Positions 36,125-41,330 of a stretch of 41,330 nt of DNA are shown here, in pieces. Under the pieces are notes generated by a model, which made no database searches, had not been told where the DNA came from, and saw nothing but the letters and a program-made list of their open reading frames with translations. Position numbers and translations under genes: made by a program. The stretch covers positions 1-41,330 of the forward strand of contig JAFAGC010000088.1 in assembly GCA_023423065.1 (NCBI GenBank), in the 5' to 3' direction. Numbering within the stretch: the first letter of the stretch is position 1; every line of letters begins with the position of its first letter. Source of the DNA: Pseudomonadota bacterium. GTDB taxonomy: Bacteria > Pseudomonadota > Gammaproteobacteria > Steroidobacterales > Steroidobacteraceae.

Positions 36125-36808
36125 CTAGATCGCGCGCTGCGACTCGCGACGTATCCAGACTTCGGCGGCCCATTCGTGGCTGAGCTCCGGGAGCGTCTCC
36201 AGCCGCATGTCGGGCGCGGTTTCGTGCCCGACAAAACGCACGGGTCTCGAAGACACGGCCACGACACCCATTCCGGCCGCCCGGGCCGCACGCACGCCCG
36301 TGACCGAGTCTTCGAAGGCGAGGCATTCGCGCGCGGGGATTCCGAGCCGGCGCGCGGCTTCCACGTATATGGCCGGATCCGGCTTGCCCCGGATCACGTG
36401 GTCGGCGGAGATCACGGCGTCGAACCGCGAGGCGATTCCGAGTTTTTCCAGCGTGAGTTCGCACAGCCTCGCCGGCGAGTTCGATGCCAATGCGATCCGC
36501 CAGCCGAGCCGCGCGCACGATTCCAGCGCCCGCTGGACGCCGGGCAATGCCGAACCGTGCGTGCCGATGAATTGGCCGACGCGGGAGATGACCGCCTGTT
36601 CGACCTCGGCAATCGTCGGGCCGCTCCAGGGACTGAAGCGGAACCAGTATTCCGACACTTCGCGCGTCGTCATCGGCGCGGTGACGGCGGCCATCGAATC
36701 GCTTATCTCGATGCCGAGGGACCCGAAAACCTCACGCTCGGCGGACGCCCAATAAGGCTCCGAATCGATGAGCAGACCGTCCATGTCGAAGATGGCGGCA
36801 CGAAACAC
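36125..36808 (-). CDS. HAD-superfamily sugar-phosphate phosphatase (HxpB/YniC-like)
   Basis: This encodes 227 residues from GTG 36808. The HAD motifs are in order: Asp8-x-Asp10 in 'AAIFDMDGLLIDSEP', the Ser of 'IALASNSPARL', Lys in 'RGKPDPAIYVEAARRLG', and the acidic 'LAFEDSVTGVRAARAAGM'. The cap and tail resemble YniC/HxpB (2-deoxyglucose-6-phosphatase) and beta-phosphoglucomutase relatives. It is a cytoplasmic phosphatase for a small phosphorylated sugar. It starts 18 bases after the outer-membrane lipoprotein gene, so the two may share a transcript. Confidence 0.9.
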   Translation of the reverse strand: MFRAAIFDMDGLLIDSEPYWASAEREVFGSLGIEISDSMAAVTAPMTTREVSEYWFRFSPWSGPTIAEVEQAVISRVGQFIGTHGSALPGVQRALESCARLGWRIALASNSPARLCELTLEKLGIASRFDAVISADHVIRGKPDPAIYVEAARRLGIPARECLAFEDSVTGVRAARAAGMGVVAVSSRPVRFVGHETAPDMRLETLPELSHEWAAEVWIRRESQRAI

Positions 36809-36826
36809 GCGGTCGCGCCCGAAGCT

Positions 36827-37720
36827 TCAGAAGCTGAAGCGGATGAACAGCTCGGGTCCCGAGGTATCCATGTTGAAGAGCAGCGGATCGTCGGAGTCGA
36901 AGACCTGCAGTTCCGTCTTCATCTGCGTGTAGCCCAGCCCGATCGCCATGTTGTTGGCGACGCGGTACTGGATGTCCATGTGGTACTCGGACATCGTGCC
37001 GTCGAATTCCTCCGGCGAGGCGGAGAACCACAACGCGCGCGCGGTGACGGCGAAGCGCTTCGAGATCTGCCACGAAAAGATGCCGTTGATGGTCGGGAAG
37101 ATGCCGACCTCCTGCGCCGATTCGCGATTGTTCGTGCCGGGCTCCATGCCCTCGGCGTGAGCCTCGATGAGATGAATGCCGAGCCCCACGCCCGCTTCGA
37201 TGCGGTCGTTCTGAACGAACGAATAGGTGTGGGTCAGCGTCAGCACGCGCCAGTCGAGCTTGGTGCGGAAGATCGTGCCTTCGTCGAAGATGAAATTTCC
37301 GAACTCGATGTCGCGCGGCAGTGGCTGCTCGCTGAAGCGGTTGAGCTTGAAGAAGTCGACGTGCACGTTGTGACGCCGCGCCATGCGGATATTGAAATCC
37401 AGGCGACCGAGGTCGACCTTGTCGTCCAGGCCGAGATCTTCCTCCGCGCTGAGCAGCGTTCCGGGAGCGCCCCCGGCCGAGTCGAGCCGGATCTGGGTTT
37501 CGACCGAGGCCGGGAAATAGATGCCGCGCATGTAGAAGCGGTCGGTCGAAGGACTCGCGATCTCACGCGACTTGGGTTTGAGCACTTCGCTGGGCTTGAG
37601 GACTTCCTCGGCCTTGGCCTGGCGGACGCCCCGGTTTTCCACCGGCTCCTCGGCGTCCCTGCGAGTGACGGCGCAACCCGACATGACCAGACCCAGCACG
37701 ACGACCAGCGCAACGCGCAT
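36827..37720 (-). CDS. outer-membrane beta-barrel lipoprotein, function unknown
   Basis: This encodes 297 residues from ATG 37720. The signal peptide ends in a clear lipobox ('LVMSGC-AVTRRD'). A charged linker (20-60) is followed by alternating strands typical of a small barrel ('RLDFNIRMARRHNVHVDFFK', 'IEAGVGLGIHLIEAHA', 'AIGLGYTQMKTELQVF') and a C-terminal aromatic end 'ELFIRFSF', as used for BAM-dependent insertion. I do not recognise a named family. It is upstream of, and probably co-transcribed with, the HAD phosphatase gene. Confidence 0.8.
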   Translation of the reverse strand: MRVALVVVLGLVMSGCAVTRRDAEEPVENRGVRQAKAEEVLKPSEVLKPKSREIASPSTDRFYMRGIYFPASVETQIRLDSAGGAPGTLLSAEEDLGLDDKVDLGRLDFNIRMARRHNVHVDFFKLNRFSEQPLPRDIEFGNFIFDEGTIFRTKLDWRVLTLTHTYSFVQNDRIEAGVGLGIHLIEAHAEGMEPGTNNRESAQEVGIFPTINGIFSWQISKRFAVTARALWFSASPEEFDGTMSEYHMDIQYRVANNMAIGLGYTQMKTELQVFDSDDPLLFNMDTSGPELFIRFSF

Positions 37721-37865
37721 CTTCAGACTCCCTTGAACAAGCGGGGTCATCATCTAACAGGTCGGAAAGTCGCGCCAGCGTCGGCTTAAGGAGACGGGGC
37801 GGGTGTGACGTAGCGCACACCGGGTGCGCGGACGGACGTGAAGTCCGTGCGGTGCGGGGACGAAA

Positions 37866-37897
37866 GTGTGGGGACAGATTCGCATCCGTCCCCACAC
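37866..37897 (-). terminator. hairpin downstream of rho; possible terminator or palindromic repeat
   Basis: A perfect 10-base stem (GTGTGGGGAC at 37866-37875 with its complement at 37888-37897) closes a 12-base loop just past the rho stop. On the minus strand only three T residues follow, so termination would be weak. The sequence resembles dispersed TGGGGACAG-type palindromes of proteobacteria. A further small hairpin lies at 37832-37848. Confidence 0.45.
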
Positions 37898-37906
37898 CTC
37901 CAACGA

Positions 37907-39364
37907 CTATCTCTTCATCGCCTCGAAGAATTCCGAATTGGTCTTCGTGTCCTTCATCTTGTCCAACAGGAATTCGATGGCCGCGAGCTCGTCCATCGGG
38001 TGCAGGAGCTTGCGCAGGATCCAGATCTTGGCGAGTTCGCCCGCGTCGGTGATCAGCTCTTCCTTGCGGGTGCCGGAACGGTTGATGTTCACGGACGGGA
38101 ACACGCGCTTCTCCGCGATGCGGCGATCGAGATGGATTTCGCTGTTGCCCGTGCCCTTGAACTCTTCGTAGATCACGTCGTCCATCTTCGAGCCGGTGTC
38201 GATCAGCGCCGTCGCGAGGATGGTGAGCGAGCCGCCCTCCTCGATGTTGCGCGCGGCGCCGAAGAAGCGCTTCGGACGCTGCAACGCGTTCGCGTCGACA
38301 CCACCGGTGAGCACCTTGCCCGAGCTCGGCACCACCGTGTTGTACGCGCGCGCGAGGCGCGTGATCGAGTCGAGCAGGATCACGACGTCCTTCTTGTGCT
38401 CGACGAGGCGCTTGGCCTTCTCGATCACCATTTCCGCGACCTGCACGTGGCGTGCGGCGGGTTCGTCGAACGTCGACGACACGACCTCGCCCTTCACCGT
38501 GCGCTGCATCTCGGTCACTTCTTCCGGGCGCTCGTCGATGAGCAGCACGATCAGGTAGACCTCGGGGTGGTTAGCCGTGATCGAGGTCGCGATGTTCTGC
38601 AGCAGCATCGTCTTGCCGGCCTTCGGCGGCGAAACGATGAGCCCGCGCTGTCCCTTGCCGATCGGCGACACCAGGTCGATGGTGCGCGCGGTGAGATCCT
38701 CGGTCGAACCGTTGCCACGCTCGAGCTTGAGGCGCTTCGTGGGATGGAACGGCGTGAGGTTCTCGAACAGCACCTTGTTGCGCGAGCTGTCCGGCGAATC
38801 GAAGTTGATCTCGCCGACCTTGAGCAGAGCGAAGTAACGCTCGCCGTCCTTCGGCGGACGGATGAGGCCGGAGATCGTGTCGCCGGTGCGCAGGTTGAAA
38901 CGGCGGATCTGGCTGGGCGAGACGTAGATGTCGTCCGGGCCCGCGAGATACGAACCGTCGGCCGAGCGCAGGAAGCCGAAGCCGTCCTGCAGGATCTCGA
39001 GCACGCCGTCGCCGTAGATGTTCTGGCCGTCGCGCGAATGGGCCTTGAGGATGCCGAAGATGATGTCCTGCTTGCGCGAGCGGGCCATGCCCTCCACGCC
39101 CATGGACTCGGCCATCTTCACCAGCTCGTAGATCGGCTTGGCCTTCAGCACCGAGAGGTTCATCGAGCTCTTGGTGGCTGCGAGATCCTCTTTACTGATG
39201 ATTTCGGATTCGTCGACCTCGTAAGCCTCGGGTGGCTGGTCGTCGTGCCGCGGGCCGCCGTTGCCGCCGCGGTAGTTCGGATCACGGTTGCCGTCGCGAT
39301 CGCGATGCTGACCGCCGCCGTGCCTCTGGCCCTTGTTAGGCCGGTTGCGGCCTTGATTACCCAA
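37907..39364 (-). CDS. rho: transcription termination factor Rho with Arg/Gly-rich N-terminal extension
   Basis: The start is a TTG at 39364, with GAGGGG six bases upstream and eight bases after trxA, giving 485 residues. The E. coli-like start corresponds to Met68 ('MNLSVLKAKPIYELVKMAES'). The first 67 residues are a low-complexity Arg/Gly/Asn/His-rich extension. The RNA-binding cold-shock-like domain ('GVLEILQDGFGFLRS'), Walker A ('PPKAGKT'), Walker B ('VVILLDSITRLARAYN') and the 'GTGNSEIHLDR' region are all intact. Rho is the hexameric ATP-driven helicase that ends transcription of untranslated RNA. The trxA-rho order is conserved in gammaproteobacteria. Some other bacteria also have N-terminal Rho insertions linked to RNA binding or phase separation; a similar role here is inference. 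Confidence 0.97.
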   Translation of the reverse strand: MGNQGRNRPNKGQRHGGGQHRDRDGNRDPNYRGGNGGPRHDDQPPEAYEVDESEIISKEDLAATKSSMNLSVLKAKPIYELVKMAESMGVEGMARSRKQDIIFGILKAHSRDGQNIYGDGVLEILQDGFGFLRSADGSYLAGPDDIYVSPSQIRRFNLRTGDTISGLIRPPKDGERYFALLKVGEINFDSPDSSRNKVLFENLTPFHPTKRLKLERGNGSTEDLTARTIDLVSPIGKGQRGLIVSPPKAGKTMLLQNIATSITANHPEVYLIVLLIDERPEEVTEMQRTVKGEVVSSTFDEPAARHVQVAEMVIEKAKRLVEHKKDVVILLDSITRLARAYNTVVPSSGKVLTGGVDANALQRPKRFFGAARNIEEGGSLTILATALIDTGSKMDDVIYEEFKGTGNSEIHLDRRIAEKRVFPSVNINRSGTRKEELITDAGELAKIWILRKLLHPMDELAAIEFLLDKMKDTKTNSEFFEAMKR

Positions 39365-39372
39365 GTAGCCCC

Positions 39373-39702
39373 TCACAGGTGCGCGTCCAGGAAAGATTTG
39401 AGGTCGGGTTTGCGCACTGAACCGACCTTCTGGGCCTCCACGGTGCCGTTCTTGAACAGGATCAGCGTGGGGATGTTGCGGATGCCGAACTTCGGCGGCG
39501 TCTGCGGATTGGATTCGATGTCGATCTTGGCGACGCGCAGCTTGTCTTTGTACTCGACCGCGATCTCGTCGAGGATCGGCGCGATCATCTTGCAGGGGCC
39601 ACACCACTCGGCCCAGAAGTCGAGAAGAACGGGCTTGTCGGACTTGAGCACGTCCTGGCTGAACGTTGCGTCCGTCGTGTGGACGATGTCCGGGTTACTC
39701 AC
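39373..39702 (-). CDS. trxA: thioredoxin 1
   Basis: This encodes 109 residues from a GTG start (39702), with GGAGGT nine bases upstream. The active site 'FWAEWCGPCKMIAP' and the cis-proline 'IRNIPTLILFKNG' are classical. It reduces cytoplasmic disulfides, for example in ribonucleotide reductase, and supplies electrons to DsbD. It is directly upstream of rho, as in E. coli. No irregularities were seen. Confidence 0.99.
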   Translation of the reverse strand: MSNPDIVHTTDATFSQDVLKSDKPVLLDFWAEWCGPCKMIAPILDEIAVEYKDKLRVAKIDIESNPQTPPKFGIRNIPTLILFKNGTVEAQKVGSVRKPDLKSFLDAHL

Positions 39703-40019
39703 GGGGAAGGACCTCCATAGAAATCAAAGATTGCTCGCGTTCGAGTGCTGCGGTGATGGGGCGTTTTTTGGGGGTGGCGCTTCGCAACGGCAGGAAGCCG
39801 TGCTCAGGACGCGATCAAACGGTTAGACTGCCGGCTCAGCGGCGCGGCCAGGTTCGCCTGATGGGTTAAATGACCTTAGTGGTTAAGGAAGCTTTGGATT
39901 TTGCGGCTCGGGTGCTTGTCAGCAGGGCCGCGTCTTGGGACCAATTTTTAACGGGTCCGCCGGCCATTTGCAAGCGCCAGTTGAACCCGCCGCCTCAATA
40001 GATAAGTAACGATCAATTA
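39703..40019. other. divergent intergenic region between trxA and rhlB
   Basis: These 317 bases hold no open frame I can support and no tRNA. They must contain the promoters of both trxA-rho and rhlB. A TTGAAC at about 39981 with A/T-rich sequence before the rhlB start is a weak candidate for rhlB. A short stem (GGACC at 39938-39942 with GGTCC at 39954-39958) could lie in the leader. The E. coli rhlB-trxA gap is similarly divergent. Confidence 0.5.
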
Positions 40020-41330
40020 ATGACAGAGACACACCTTTCCGACCTCGAATTCGCATCGCTCGACCTCGTCCCGCAAGTCGCACGTGGCATCGCCGACGCC
40101 GGTTTTGTCCGGGCCACGCCAGTCCAGGCGAGTACTTTGCCGATTGCGCTCACGGGCAAGGATGTTGCAGGCCAGGCACAGACCGGCACCGGCAAGACCG
40201 CCGCGTTCCTGCTTGCCCTGTTCCAGCGGCTGCTGAAGAACCCTTCGCCCCCGGGTCGCAGTGCGACGGGCATCCGCGCGCTGATCCTCGCGCCCACGCG
40301 TGAGCTCGCGGTGCAGATCTTCAACGATGCGGAGGTGCTGGGGCGGCACACCGGGCTGAAGACCGCCGTGGTTTATGGCGGCGTCGACTACGAAAAGCAA
40401 CGCAAGACGCTCCAGGACGGCATCGACGTGCTGATCGGTACGCCGGGCCGGGTCATCGACTACTTCAAGCAGCACGTGTACGACATGCGGCATGCCGAGG
40501 TCGTGGTGCTCGACGAGGCGGACCGCATGTTCGACCTCGGATTCATCGCGGACATCCGCTTCATCCTGCGCCGGTTGCCGAAGCCGGAACATCGCCAATC
40601 GATGTTGTTCTCGGCCACGCTTTCGCATCGCGTGCTCGAGCTCGCATACGAACACATGAACAATCCGGAGCTCGTGCGCATCGAGCCGGACCGCGTGACC
40701 GCGGATCGCGTGCGCCAGCTCATCTACTTCCCGGCGATGGAAGAAAAGGTGCCGCTGCTGATCGGACTGCTGCGGCAGCTCGAAGCGCGCCGCACGATGG
40801 TGTTCGTGAACACCAAGCGCGTCGCGGAGAAACTCGAGGCGTACCTGATCGCCAACGGCTTCAAGGCGCAGGCGTTGTCCGGCGACGTGCCGCAGAAGAA
40901 ACGCCTGCGGTTCATGAAGGAATTCCACAGCGGCGAGCTCGCGGTGCTGATCTGCACCGACGTCGCATCGCGCGGACTGCACATCTCCGACGTGAGCCAC
41001 GTGTTCAACTACGACCTGCCGCAGGACGCGGCCGACTACGTGCATCGAATCGGCCGCACCGCGCGCGCGGGCGCCGAGGGCGATGCGATCAGCTTCGGCT
41101 GCGAGGAATACGCGGTGTCGTTGCCCGAGATCGAGGACTACATCGGTCACAAGATCCCGGTCGGCTCGGTGAAGGCCGAGTTGTTAGCCAGGGACATCAA
41201 ACCACCCGTCTACAAGGAATGGGATCCGGAAGATGGTCCCAAGCCGATGCGCCGTAGCGGCGGCGGTGGTCGCGGCGGCCCGCGCCGTGGCGGCCCGGGT
41301 GGCGGTCGCGGCGGCCCGAGACGCGGCGGT
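40020..41330 (+). CDS. rhlB: DEAD-box RNA helicase RhlB, 3'-truncated by window edge
   Basis: The frame is open from ATG 40020 to the last base (437 codons, no stop). Conserved motifs are 'GFVRATPVQ', Walker A 'AQTGTGKT' (53-60), 'PTRELAVQI', DEAD at 165-168 in 'VVVLDEADRMFDLGF', 'LFSATLS', 'TDVASRGLHIS' and 'HRIGRTARAG'. RhlB-specific words such as 'THLSDLEF' at the start and 'CEEYAVSLPEIEDYIGHKIP' near the end, and the position opposite trxA-rho, distinguish it from other DEAD-box helicases. It unwinds RNA for degradosome RNA decay. The visible C-terminus is RGG-rich ('GGGGRGGPRRGG' and repeats), typical of RNA-binding tails. The true end lies outside the window. Confidence 0.96.
   Translation, partial: MTETHLSDLEFASLDLVPQVARGIADAGFVRATPVQASTLPIALTGKDVAGQAQTGTGKTAAFLLALFQRLLKNPSPPGRSATGIRALILAPTRELAVQIFNDAEVLGRHTGLKTAVVYGGVDYEKQRKTLQDGIDVLIGTPGRVIDYFKQHVYDMRHAEVVVLDEADRMFDLGFIADIRFILRRLPKPEHRQSMLFSATLSHRVLELAYEHMNNPELVRIEPDRVTADRVRQLIYFPAMEEKVPLLIGLLRQLEARRTMVFVNTKRVAEKLEAYLIANGFKAQALSGDVPQKKRLRFMKEFHSGELAVLICTDVASRGLHISDVSHVFNYDLPQDAADYVHRIGRTARAGAEGDAISFGCEEYAVSLPEIEDYIGHKIPVGSVKAELLARDIKPPVYKEWDPEDGPKPMRRSGGGGRGGPRRGGPGGGRGGPRRGG

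Noticed and set aside
37838..39826. 662-codon open frame antisense to rho and trxA
   Set aside because: Shadow of rho codon bias; no domain or start signal.

Overview
The window is a high-GC chromosomal segment of a gammaproteobacterium. The evidence is gene order. One block runs dsbD, tlpA-like, aroQ, accB, accC, prmA, a DUF3426 zinc-ribbon gene, dusB, fis, purH, purD. The right end has rhlB divergent from trxA-rho. Both arrangements, and Fis itself, are typical of Gammaproteobacteria. Base composition and the accessory genes suggest a soil or water lineage near Xanthomonadales, Nevskiales or Steroidobacterales; that placement is inference.

Layout. 1-1 kb: end of an alpha/beta hydrolase gene and a small putative lipoprotein. 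1.1-4.9 kb: a translationally coupled trio made of a multi-pass VIT-domain protein with a PEP-CTERM tail, an exosortase with an intact Cys-Arg-His triad, and an EpsI-like accessory protein. It looks like a dedicated sorting enzyme with one substrate. 5.0-8.2 kb: a beta-lactamase-fold serine hydrolase and a TPR protein. 8.5-11.9 kb: a low-GC island with three genes on one strand: a nitrilase-superfamily protein with a complete Glu-Lys-Cys triad, a winged-helix protein, and a small protein with a Lys-Ser-Glu-Glu repeat. One edge of the island is the groEL terminator; the other carries two tandem decayed copies of the groEL 3' end. This is the best candidate here for an undescribed, possibly defence-related, system. 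11.9-14.1 kb: groES-groEL with a CIRCE-like operator, a sigma-70-like promoter and an intergenic palindromic repeat.

14.2-26.2 kb: the core block. A DsbD with two tandem N-terminal alpha domains is followed by a TlpA-like thioredoxin (periplasmic reduction), dehydroquinase, the biotin carboxyl carrier and biotin carboxylase of acetyl-CoA carboxylase, ribosomal protein L11 methyltransferase, tRNA dihydrouridine synthase, Fis, and two late purine-synthesis enzymes. 26.3-30.7 kb, minus strand: a CASTOR/POLLUX-type channel coupled to a class A beta-lactamase, then a CPBP membrane protease and a secreted protein that begins with a TonB-box-like motif. 30.9-31.9 kb: a DoxX-like membrane protein coupled to a YheU-family protein that is normally small.

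32.1-37.7 kb: a small secreted protein; a coupled DUF4412 - CbpA - CbpM set; a coupled thioesterase and alpha/beta hydrolase; then a HAD phosphatase behind an outer-membrane beta-barrel lipoprotein. 37.9-41.3 kb: rho, trxA and the 3'-truncated rhlB. Rho carries a 67-residue Arg/Gly-rich N-terminal extension and RhlB an RGG-rich tail. I saw no tRNA, rRNA, CRISPR array, integrase or transposase gene.
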